A DNA stretch of 9,986 nucleotides, from assembly GCA_900546055.1 (NCBI GenBank), contig URBG01000040.1, positions 1 to 9,986 on the forward strand, written 5' to 3'. The notes under the pieces were generated by a model. That model ran no database searches, had not been told where the DNA came from, and saw only the letters and a program-made list of their open reading frames with translations. This DNA is from an uncultured Mycoplasmatota bacterium (GTDB lineage Bacteria > Bacillota_I > Bacilli_A > RF39 > UBA660). Below are positions 1 through 6,798 of this stretch, one piece after another (the stretch's first letter is position 1; every line of letters begins with the position of its first letter). The position numbers and the translations under genes were made by a program.

Positions 1-731
1 ATAAACTAATTGCTACAACAGTAACAACAGGTGATGGACTTTACGCTGATACATATGAAGAGGGAAGATATATTTATAGAGGAGGGACACCAAATAATTA
101 TATAACCTTCAATGGAGAAACCTGGAGAATATTGTCAGTAGAAGCGGATGGAACAATAAAGATAATAAGGAATAAGAGTATAGGGGACATGGCATGGGAT
201 ATATCTAATTCAAATAATTGGAGTAGACCGGCGACATTAAATACATATCTTAATAATGAATATTATAATAGATTAGCAGAAGAGGCAAGGACTCAAATAA
301 CATCAGGGACCTTTAAAATAGGGTCAGTGCCATATAGTGATACAAATTTAGGAAATACAGTGAATAATGAAAATAGTATAACATGGAATGGAAATATAGC
401 ATTAGCGACGGCAAGTGAATATGTAAGAACAAGTAATAATAGTGCTTGTACAAGTGTTAGTGCATATTGGAATATTTCAGCTTGTTATAGTAATGGAAGA
501 ACTCATAATTGGTTAACCGAGATAATGAATTTATCAAGTAATAAATATAGTTGGTTGCTTTCGCCGAATAGTGGGAGCTCGAGCAATGTGTTCATTGTCA
601 ATTCCGACGATACCCTCCACTACAACCTCGCTAGCTTTAATGCGCCAGGCGTGGCGCCCGTTCTCTATCTAAAATCAGATATTTCCTTGTCGGGAGAAGG
701 AACAAGCTCTAATCCATATACAATCAAGTAA
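1..731 (+). CDS. C-type-lectin-like surface protein, 3' part; putative DGR target (5' truncated)
   Basis: The frame is open from base 3 to the TAA at 729-731 with no stop. The TTG at 132 is therefore internal and the true start lies left of the window. About 242 residues are visible. The first part reads YIYRGG, then FNGETWRIL and GTIKIIRN, a pattern I know from multicopy pilin-like or secreted proteins of gut Bacillota that place a formylglycine-enzyme/C-type-lectin-like fold after a prepilin-type N-terminus (the N-terminus is not visible here). The C-terminal part has WLLSP, then a Ser/Asn-rich segment, then GVAPVLYLKSD and NPYTIK at the end. The WL.SP ... G(V/F)RPVLYL arrangement is typical of DGR-diversified lectin folds. 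The segment encoding SGSSSN to PVLYL is far richer in G+C than the rest of the gene. The likely role is binding a ligand at the cell surface. Family assignment is from memory of the pattern; the precise Pfam family is not certain. Confidence 0.8.
   Translation, partial: KLIATTVTTGDGLYADTYEEGRYIYRGGTPNNYITFNGETWRILSVEADGTIKIIRNKSIGDMAWDISNSNNWSRPATLNTYLNNEYYNRLAEEARTQITSGTFKIGSVPYSDTNLGNTVNNENSITWNGNIALATASEYVRTSNNSACTSVSAYWNISACYSNGRTHNWLTEIMNLSSNKYSWLLSPNSGSSSNVFIVNSDDTLHYNLASFNAPGVAPVLYLKSDISLSGEGTSSNPYTIK
561..675 (+). other. Putative DGR variable region (VR)
   Basis: Counting bases 561-660 gives 56 G or C, against roughly 30% in the rest of the gene. In frame, most codons here end in C (AGC, TTC, GTC, TCC, GAC, ACC, CTC, CAC, TAC, AAC, CTC, AGC). 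This is what adenine-specific mutagenesis of AAC codons in a template repeat would leave as NNC. The most suspicious run encodes TLHYNL at about 609-629. The patch ends in an invariant-looking G+C-rich stretch (GGCGTGGCGCCCGTTCTC, 649-666) suited to an initiation-of-mutagenic-homing site, and the sequence becomes AT-rich again after 670. No matching template repeat was found in 732-993. The boundaries are approximate. Confidence 0.65.
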
Positions 732-761
732 CAATAACAGTTACTTTTTCTTTAATAAAAT

Positions 762-780
762 AAAAAGTTCTTGACTTTTT
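762..780 (+). terminator. Possible weak terminator after the lectin-like gene
   Basis: AAAAAGT (762-768) and ACTTTTT (774-780) are perfectly complementary around the loop TCTTG. The stem is AT-only except for one G-C pair, and its right arm supplies the T tract. It overlaps the -35 element of the next promoter. It is the only candidate terminator for the upstream gene, and it is weak. Confidence 0.35.
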
Positions 781-800
781 AATATTTAAAGGATTATAAT
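771..800 (+). promoter_or_regulatory. Promoter upstream of helD
   Basis: TTGACT (771-776), an 18-bp spacer and TATAAT (795-800) form a near-consensus housekeeping promoter. Transcription would begin near 807, giving a leader of about 187 nt before the helD start codon. Confidence 0.7.
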
Positions 801-888
801 GAAAAAGACTTACAAAAGTTACATATATTTATAGGAGGCATAAGGGAAATTACCCTGAATTACAATTAAGTGCACCGAGATGATACCC

Positions 889-914
889 ACTAGTTACTAA
901 ATAACTAGTTTTTT
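889..914 (+). terminator. Terminator hairpin inside the helD leader (attenuator-like)
   Basis: ACTAGTTA (889-896) pairs perfectly with TAACTAGT (902-909) around the loop CTAAA, and six T residues follow (909-914). It lies about 80 bp downstream of the predicted start of transcription and 80 bp before the helD ATG, so it would end most transcripts before the gene unless relieved. A third copy of the palindrome ACTAGT at 922-927 could pair with either arm as an alternative structure. The leader from about 807 to 914 could also be a free-standing small RNA. I do not recognise a known riboswitch class in it. Confidence 0.6.
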
Positions 915-993
915 GCGTCTTACTAGTAAAGGGGGAATGAAAGAAATTCACTGAATTAAAACAGCAAAATTAAATAGTAGGGAGGGTGGTAAA

Positions 994-3024
994 ATGAGTC
1001 TTACCCAGAAAGACTTAAAAGAAGAACAAAGCTATCTAAAGCTTGTTCAAAAATTAGTAAACGAAAAAATTACTAAATTAGAAAAAGATCACAAAGAATT
1101 AAGCGAAAGTATTACAAAAGAGCAAAGAGAGATGTGGCAAAACGTTGGCGGTATGGATAAAGCTGAAATAGAATTCGCCTCGTCTGATATTGAACGTTCT
1201 AATTTACAAGCTAAATACTTCTATCAAAATTTAAATAAATTTAAAAAAGTATATGAAAATCCATATTTTGGTCGCATTGATTTCAAAGAAAAAGATCGGC
1301 AAACTCAAGTTTATATTGGTCTTTCATCAGTAAGCGATATTGAGTATAACAACTATGTCTATGATTGGCGCGCACCAATATCATCACTTTATTATGACTA
1401 TGAACTAGGTAAAGCATGCTACGAAGCGCCAGAAGGAATTATTGAAGGTACTATAAATTTAAAAAGACAATATAAAATAGAAAATGGTAATTTAGAATTT
1501 GCCTTTGATAGTTCAGTTAGTATTCAAGATGAAATGCTTAAAGAAGCATTAAGCCATAACTCATCTGAAAAAATGAAAGACATTGTCACAACCATTCAAA
1601 AAGAACAAAATGAAGTGATTAGAAACACTGATTACGATAACCTAGTAGTTGAAGGCGCTGCCGGAAGCGGTAAAACATCAGTCGCTCTTCACCGCATAGC
1701 CTTTATTTTATATCGATATCGTAATTATATAAATAATAAGAACATTATTATTTTTTCACCAAATAAAGTATTCAGTGAATATATCTCCGAAGTTTTGCCA
1801 TCACTAGGTGAAGATAATGTCCCATGTATGATTTTCAGTGAATTCATGGAAAACCAGATGCTAGAATATGAAGATGTTGAAAACTATTCACAATTAATTG
1901 AAAGATATCATAATACCAAAGATAATTTAGAAAAAAGAGTCATGGAAATAAAGATGAGTAATGATTTTATTTATTTAGTTGATAATTATTTAAAAAGAGT
2001 TATTAGTAAAATAAAATTCAAAGATATAATAGTTAATGATGAGTTGCTTTTAAGTAAAAAAGAATGTGAAAATGATTTCAATGAAACCTATAGTCGCCAC
2101 AAGCCATTAATAAAAGTTCAAAAAATCATTGAAAATGTTACTAATAAATATAAAAATACCCATCAAAAAAGAACCAGAGGCTATGGAACGATAATTAAAA
2201 AAAGTGTTACTTATAATAATGATATTGAAAATTTAGTTTTAGAAATGTATCATGAACCAGAATTTTTAAAAGCCGTTAGTGAAAAATATCATATAGAAAC
2301 AGAAACGTTCAAAGAGTTTGCTATTAAGGAAATAAGAAGCCCAGGATTAAAATATTATGATGGAATTATCTATCTTTATATCAAAGCTAAACTTCAAGGG
2401 TTAGATGGTAGGGGTGATATCAAATATGTTGTTGTCGACGAAGCCCAAGACTATAATTTAATGCAATATTATTTAATCAGAGAATTCTATAGCAAAGCTA
2501 AATTTACAATTTTAGGTGACCCAAACCAAGCAATCACCGCCATGGTCAATTATGAAAACATGAATGAAGTTAAGGAAATTATTGGTGGCAAAGTAAAACT
2601 ACTAAAACTTATGACAACCTATCGTAGTAGTTACGAAATAACTAACTTTTGTAACGCTATTTTAAATCTAAACCATGTCAATATGATAAATCGTCATAGC
2701 GAAGAACCACACATAACTAATATAACTAAAGGAGAATTAAAAAGTAAACTTGAAACATTAATAAAAATGAGTATCAAAGAAAATTTAGAATCAATTGCCA
2801 TTCTATGTGAAAACAAAGATATTGAATATCAACTTAATGAGCTAATAAATATAAGTAATTATAAAATCAAACTTTACATTCTTCCGGTATATAGCGCTAA
2901 AGGACTAGAATTCGATAGTGTAATTATCTATGATAATGGTTTTAGTATAAATGACCGTAAACTTTATTATGTTGCTTGCACAAGAGCCTTACATAAACTG
3001 AACATATTAAAATGTAACAATTAA
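994..3024 (+). CDS. helD: HelD-like UvrD/SF1 helicase, RNA polymerase recycling factor
   Basis: A 676-residue superfamily 1 ATPase. HelD proteins bind RNA polymerase and use ATP to release stalled or post-termination enzyme from nucleic acid. The N-terminal ~60 residues are charged and helical, matching HelD's antiparallel coiled coil, and are followed by the HelD-type domain with the YDWRAPISSLYYD motif (about 123-135). Helicase motifs follow in order: Q-like TIQKEQNEVIR (200-210), Walker A GAAGSGKT (221-228), Walker B DEAQD (482-486), GDPNQ (508-512), YRSS (543-546), SAKGLE (634-639) and VACTRA (660-665). It is somewhat shorter than Bacillus subtilis HelD (about 770 residues). The ATG at 994 follows GGAGGGTGG at 981-989 with good spacing. 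It is transcribed from the promoter at 771-800 through a leader containing a terminator hairpin. Its end overlaps the convergent gene by 4 bp. The HelD assignment is preferred over UvrD/PcrA because of the N-terminal domain and the YDWRAP motif. Confidence 0.92.
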   Translation: MSLTQKDLKEEQSYLKLVQKLVNEKITKLEKDHKELSESITKEQREMWQNVGGMDKAEIEFASSDIERSNLQAKYFYQNLNKFKKVYENPYFGRIDFKEKDRQTQVYIGLSSVSDIEYNNYVYDWRAPISSLYYDYELGKACYEAPEGIIEGTINLKRQYKIENGNLEFAFDSSVSIQDEMLKEALSHNSSEKMKDIVTTIQKEQNEVIRNTDYDNLVVEGAAGSGKTSVALHRIAFILYRYRNYINNKNIIIFSPNKVFSEYISEVLPSLGEDNVPCMIFSEFMENQMLEYEDVENYSQLIERYHNTKDNLEKRVMEIKMSNDFIYLVDNYLKRVISKIKFKDIIVNDELLLSKKECENDFNETYSRHKPLIKVQKIIENVTNKYKNTHQKRTRGYGTIIKKSVTYNNDIENLVLEMYHEPEFLKAVSEKYHIETETFKEFAIKEIRSPGLKYYDGIIYLYIKAKLQGLDGRGDIKYVVVDEAQDYNLMQYYLIREFYSKAKFTILGDPNQAITAMVNYENMNEVKEIIGGKVKLLKLMTTYRSSYEITNFCNAILNLNHVNMINRHSEEPHITNITKGELKSKLETLIKMSIKENLESIAILCENKDIEYQLNELINISNYKIKLYILPVYSAKGLEFDSVIIYDNGFSINDRKLYYVACTRALHKLNILKCNN

Positions 3025-3036
3025 GTTACATTTTTT
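3010..3036 (+). terminator. helD terminator containing both convergent stop codons
   Basis: AAATGTAAC (3010-3018) pairs perfectly with GTTACATTT (3025-3033) around the loop AATTAA, and T residues follow on the + strand. The loop's TTAA (3021-3024) holds the TAA stop of helD and, read on the other strand, the TAA stop of the DUF3419 gene. The - strand U tract is short, so the hairpin should work best for helD but may serve both genes. Confidence 0.75.
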
Positions 3037-4190
3037 CTTACTAAACATTTAACATCAGATTCTATATTTATTTTAGATGATACAGAAGAAGTAGTTCCCA
3101 ATTCTGTAACTTCTACATTAAAACCAGAAGAACATAGGAAATCATAAGCCGCTAAAGCTTCACCAATAGCGTATTCGTATTGAATACATTCAGCGCTTTC
3201 AGGTGGAATAAAATCAGTCATCTTTCTTCCACTTTCGAACCATGATTTTTTAAAGTTGTGATAGTAATAAGAAATTACTCCATCATCATAAAGCGTACTT
3301 TGGAGATTATCTATACTAGTAAATAATTCATAGCCATCTAAATAAAATGGTATATTTGATAAAAAAGCTATATCGAATTTTTGACCAGCAAGTTTCGCAG
3401 GAAGACTCAAAAGATCGCTATTCTCAAATGTGATCAGAACATTGTTTAAATTTCTCCTAGTTAAATCAAAGTTTTCCTTTGAACTCATGTGACCAATAAT
3501 ATTAGGATTAACTTCAGGATATTGAATAGTACGAGCAGCTATATAATCTTTAGCCCGTAATAAAGAACCTTGAATAAAAGTAGTTTGATTTTTAAATAAA
3601 GCTTCAATATCTCCCATAGCATTTGGATTGTTTTCAAAAATCTCTTCAAGTTCCATAAATAATTTAATGACCGTATCAGCAGGGATACCATCTCTTAATA
3701 ACGCATCAGATTGTTTTTCTTCGAGCTGCCTGTAGGTGCGAAAGGTATCCCAATACTTATAAGCAGGATCCTTAATAAAAGGTTCAATAATTTTTTCTAA
3801 TAATGATGAAGATAAAAATTTATCAGAAGAACGATCCGTAAAAAAACTAATATATTCATCATAATCTAGTGTTTGTAATGCCCATAACTTTAAACAAGTA
3901 GCATAATATTGAAAATCATTAATATCATAAGTTACAATATTATTAGTGCCTTGTAAGACGCAGTCAAGTAAATAGTCACCACTGCTAGCAACAGTTAAAA
4001 CGTCACCGCCAGAAATATCTGATGTTACTTCTTTGGTTTGATCATTTGTATTTATATATATTTGATTATTGCCTTTAAAATAAGAAGTATCAACTATTCC
4101 ATGCCCAATTTTAGGTCGCTTTGAAAAAGCCGTTTTGATATCAGCAGCTACCTTTAAATCCGACATTTCATTATAAACAATATTTACCAT
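3021..4190 (-). CDS. DUF3419 (BtaA-like) SAM-dependent 3-amino-3-carboxypropyl transferase
   Basis: 389 residues. The methyltransferase-like fold shows VLTVASSGDYLLD (64-76, the SAM-binding loop) and IVTYDIND (85-92, acidic residue at the end of strand 2), then a helix with LKLWALQTLDYDEYISFF, which is characteristic of DUF3419/BtaA. A later strand reads FDIAFLSNIPFY (272-283). BtaA transfers the aminocarboxypropyl group of SAM to diacylglycerol in betaine-lipid synthesis; other DUF3419 members have no proven substrate. No BtaB-type N-methyltransferase gene is adjacent, so betaine lipid as the final product is doubtful. The ATG at 4190 follows GGGGTGA with suitable spacing. It has its own promoter downstream of the asnB terminator and so is probably independent of the D-Asp operon, although read-through is possible. 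No membrane segment or signal peptide is seen, so it should be cytoplasmic or membrane-peripheral. Family fairly sure, substrate unknown. Confidence 0.75.
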   Translation of the reverse strand: MVNIVYNEMSDLKVAADIKTAFSKRPKIGHGIVDTSYFKGNNQIYINTNDQTKEVTSDISGGDVLTVASSGDYLLDCVLQGTNNIVTYDINDFQYYATCLKLWALQTLDYDEYISFFTDRSSDKFLSSSLLEKIIEPFIKDPAYKYWDTFRTYRQLEEKQSDALLRDGIPADTVIKLFMELEEIFENNPNAMGDIEALFKNQTTFIQGSLLRAKDYIAARTIQYPEVNPNIIGHMSSKENFDLTRRNLNNVLITFENSDLLSLPAKLAGQKFDIAFLSNIPFYLDGYELFTSIDNLQSTLYDDGVISYYYHNFKKSWFESGRKMTDFIPPESAECIQYEYAIGEALAAYDFLCSSGFNVEVTELGTTSSVSSKINIESDVKCLVRKNVT

Positions 4191-4213
4191 AAGTCACCCC
4201 ATATTTAGTAGTT

Positions 4214-4241
4214 ATTATAGTGAAAAAACATAAAAAGTCAA
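4214..4241 (-). promoter_or_regulatory. Promoter of the DUF3419 gene
   Basis: Read on the - strand: TTGACT (4241-4236), a 16-bp spacer and TATAAT (4219-4214). It lies 24 bp or more upstream of the ATG at 4190 and directly after the asnB terminator, so this gene can be transcribed alone. Confidence 0.7.
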
Positions 4242-4249
4242 GTTGAAAC

Positions 4250-4277
4250 AAAAAAGCCTAGCTTAAGCTACGCTTTT
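4250..4277 (-). terminator. Terminator of the D-Asp operon (after asnB)
   Basis: On the - strand, AAAAGCGTAGC pairs with GCTAGGCTTTT around the loop TTAA with one G-G mismatch, and the U tract is six long (4255-4250). The asnB TAA stop (4265-4263) lies in the loop, so ribosomes finishing asnB sit on the hairpin. Confidence 0.75.
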
Positions 4278-6110
4278 ATCGAAATCGATGAAGAAAGTCT
4301 TATACCAAATTAAAAATACATAAACCGTCCAAATCTTACGGCAGTGATTTTTCTTACCGCTATAATGTTCATCTAACATCTTATTTAACTTTTTAACATC
4401 AAAAAATTCTGAAGTAAAATCACTATTAAATGTTTCTTTAGCTAAATTATAATATTTTTCTTCTCTAAACCATTTAATAATTGGTACCGGAAATCCCTTC
4501 TTTGGCCTTTTGTACCAAGCTTCAGGAATTCTAGAAGAAGCTGCCTGTCTTAATATATATTTAGTTGTTCCATGACTTAACTTGTATTCACTTGGAATTT
4601 TACTAGCTAAAGCAAAGACTTCCTTGTCTAAAATCGGTACTCTAAGTTCTAAAGAATTAGCCATACTCATTTTGTCAGCTTTTAGTAAAATGTCGTTAGG
4701 TAACCAAAAATGCATATCCAAATATTGCATTTTAGTTAGATCATCCTTATCCTTAACCTCATCATAATAAGGCTTTGTAATACTTTGGAAGGTAACAGTA
4801 CTTTTATATTTATTACTTAAAATATTATTAGCTTCACGGTTATCAAAAACAAAAGCATTACCAATATAATAATCTTCTACCTTACTTCCACCTTTAGTTA
4901 AGAAGTTTTTCCCATGGAATTCTGGAAGAGGGGAAACGATAGACTTTAAAGCTTTACGAATAAAGCCAGGTACCTTACGATATTTAATTAATAAATCGTC
5001 TTCTTTATAAAAAGGATAACCACCGAATAACTCATCCGCGCCTTCACCAGATAAAACCACTTTAACATGTTTACTTGCTAAATCAGATAAAAAGTAAAGA
5101 GGAACCGCTGATAAATTAGCCGTCGGCTCATCCGCATAATATTGAACTTTGTCTAAACTATCAAAAAAGTCATCAGCATTTATTAATTCACTAACATTTT
5201 GAATGCGCAGAATATCCGATAATTCCTTCGCATAAGGAACCTCATTAAAGTTTTGATAGTCAAAACCTACTGAAAAGGTTTTATCCGGCTTTAAATAAGA
5301 TACGACATATGATGAATCAATACCACCTGATAAATAAGCCCCAATCGGCACATCACTGATTAAATGCGTATCAATTGAAGAAGTGATAGTTTCATCAATT
5401 TCTTTAACTAGTTCATCAAAGTCTTGATTTTTTGCATCAAATTTAACTTGATAATACTTTTCTGTAGTTACTTTATTAGTCTCAAAATCGTATTTGAAAT
5501 AATGACCAGGTAGTAATTTATATACGTTTTTAAAAAATGTTTCCTCTAAAACTGAAGTTTGAAACGTTAAATAAGGTTTTAAAGAAGCCTTATTTACTAA
5601 TTTCATAAAATCATTGTGATATAAGAAGCTTTTAATCTCTGAACCAAACATAAATGTATTATTCATATTACAATAGTAAAAAGGTTTTTGCCCAAAGTGA
5701 TCACGAGCTCCGAATAACTCTTTTTTCTTTTTATCCCAAATGACAAAAGCAAACATTCCGCGTAATTTACTTAAAATATCTGTTCCGTATTCTTCATAGC
5801 CGTGCAAAATAACTTCCGTATCTGCACTTGTTTTGAAAATGTGACCTTTTTTAATCAAGTCTTCTTTAATAGATTTAAAATTATAAATTTCCCCATTAAA
5901 AGTAATAACCATACTATCATCTTCATTAGTCATGGGTTGTCTACCACCCTTAAGGTCGATAATGCTTAATCTTCTAAACCCCATGGCAATCTTGTCATCA
6001 ATATAATAACTTTCATCATCAGGTCCGCGATGAGCAATCGCATCAGTCATTTTCTTAATATCTTCTTTAGTTTTTTCTTTTCTATTTATATATCCGCAGA
6101 AACCACACAT
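4263..6110 (-). CDS. asnB: Glutamine-hydrolysing asparagine synthase (AsnB/AsnH type)
   Basis: 615 residues, full length for class B asparagine synthetases. The N-terminal Ntn glutaminase domain begins MCGFCGY; Cys2 is the nucleophile that releases ammonia from glutamine and fixes the start at the ATG at 6110. AHRGPDD (26-32), FNGEIYN (71-77) and SADTEV (95-100) bind glutamine. The C-terminal synthetase domain has the pyrophosphate loop SGGIDSS (261-267) and SGEGADELFGGYP (354-366), so both halves appear active. It is the last gene of the operon: SD AGGAAGG (6127-6121) overlaps the racemase stop codon, and the gap is only 15 nt. The enzyme may make free L-Asn. Its position after D-aspartate ligase and aspartate racemase suggests instead the AsnH role shown in Lactococcus lactis, amidating the D-Asp residue of the peptidoglycan cross-bridge to D-isoasparagine. 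The family is certain; the substrate is inferred from context. Confidence 0.93.
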   Translation of the reverse strand: MCGFCGYINRKEKTKEDIKKMTDAIAHRGPDDESYYIDDKIAMGFRRLSIIDLKGGRQPMTNEDDSMVITFNGEIYNFKSIKEDLIKKGHIFKTSADTEVILHGYEEYGTDILSKLRGMFAFVIWDKKKKELFGARDHFGQKPFYYCNMNNTFMFGSEIKSFLYHNDFMKLVNKASLKPYLTFQTSVLEETFFKNVYKLLPGHYFKYDFETNKVTTEKYYQVKFDAKNQDFDELVKEIDETITSSIDTHLISDVPIGAYLSGGIDSSYVVSYLKPDKTFSVGFDYQNFNEVPYAKELSDILRIQNVSELINADDFFDSLDKVQYYADEPTANLSAVPLYFLSDLASKHVKVVLSGEGADELFGGYPFYKEDDLLIKYRKVPGFIRKALKSIVSPLPEFHGKNFLTKGGSKVEDYYIGNAFVFDNREANNILSNKYKSTVTFQSITKPYYDEVKDKDDLTKMQYLDMHFWLPNDILLKADKMSMANSLELRVPILDKEVFALASKIPSEYKLSHGTTKYILRQAASSRIPEAWYKRPKKGFPVPIIKWFREEKYYNLAKETFNSDFTSEFFDVKKLNKMLDEHYSGKKNHCRKIWTVYVFLIWYKTFFIDFDKSVA

Positions 6111-6125
6111 AGTAACGCATCCTTC

Positions 6126-6797
6126 CTAGTTTTTATCAAAAAAATTTAAAATATTTTTTGTTTCAATTTCAAGTGGATCGATAAATCTGTCATCAAGCTT
6201 AAGTTCCTTTTTTAAAATTGAAAGTTCAGTGCATCCAAGAATAAAAGCATCAACATTACAGTTTAAAGTAATCTCATTCCATAAATCTAAAGGAACCTCT
6301 TTGCCGCTTTTTACATAGTTGTATATAACCTCCATAACCTTTTCTGGATAAGGGCAGGAGTATTCAATATTATAGCGTTCTAATTCTTCTTGATAAAGTC
6401 TTGATTTAAGTGTACCTAAAGTTGCTAATATAGCTATTTTTTTATAACCTTTATCACTTATAAATTTTACTGTATTTTTAATAATATTGCTTATTGGAAT
6501 TTTAATTTCTTCTTGGAGCTTTTCGTGAAAATAACAAGAAGTATTACAGGGAATAGAAATCATTAAAGCCCCCATTTTTTCTAACTTTTTACAATCTTCA
6601 AGTAAATAAGGGTAAGGATTTTTATTGCTATTATCTAGAATATAAGCAGTCCTATCTGGAATACTTGCATGGCTAAATAAAATTATATCTAAATGTTCTT
6701 GATCAGAAGTTGCCTTTGTATTTTTAGTAATCATTTCATATAAATAACTACTGGCTAAAGGACCAACACCACCAATAACCCCTAAACAATCTTTCAA
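6126..6797 (-). CDS. racD: Aspartate racemase (Asp/Glu racemase family)
   Basis: About 223 residues, a normal length for the cofactor-independent Asp/Glu racemases, which use two cysteines to remove and return the alpha proton. Both are present: PCNTS near the middle (Cys88 counted from the upstream ATG) and GCTELS (Cys193 on the same count). The glycine-rich start GVIGGVGPLAS is typical. Two starts are possible: the ATG at 6809, whose only SD-like bases (GAAGG) touch it, and the TTG at 6797, which has GGATGGTGA at a sensible distance and gives MKDCLGVIGG, matching the family's usual N-terminus. I chose the TTG. It then follows the ligase stop codon after one base, which suggests translational coupling. 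The likely product is D-Asp, the substrate of the upstream-encoded ligase. Racemase specificity (Asp rather than Glu) is inferred from context. Confidence 0.88.
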   Translation of the reverse strand: MKDCLGVIGGVGPLASSYLYEMITKNTKATSDQEHLDIILFSHASIPDRTAYILDNSNKNPYPYLLEDCKKLEKMGALMISIPCNTSCYFHEKLQEEIKIPISNIIKNTVKFISDKGYKKIAILATLGTLKSRLYQEELERYNIEYSCPYPEKVMEVIYNYVKSGKEVPLDLWNEITLNCNVDAFILGCTELSILKKELKLDDRFIDPLEIETKNILNFFDKN

Positions 6798-6798
6798 A

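Noticed and set aside
132..134. TTG as the start of the lectin-like gene
   Set aside because: The frame continues open and family-like (YIYRGG, FNGETWRIL) to the window edge, and no ribosome-binding site precedes the TTG.
870..900. Leader peptides (GTG at 870, ATG at 880) overlapping the helD attenuator
   Set aside because: Neither has a ribosome-binding site at a usable distance; the AGGAGG near 833-838 is more than 30 nt upstream.
980..990. T-box-like AGGGTGGTA before helD
   Set aside because: The rest of the T-box sequence is missing, there is no amino-acid or tRNA-synthetase gene downstream, and it serves as the Shine-Dalgarno site.
732..993. Search for a DGR template repeat beside the variable region
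   Set aside because: No near-copy of the G+C-rich patch is present; the stretch is AT-rich leader sequence with a promoter and a terminator hairpin.
4582..4767. 61-codon open frame on the + strand inside asnB
   Set aside because: It lies antisense to the conserved synthetase domain, has no ribosome-binding site and no family features.
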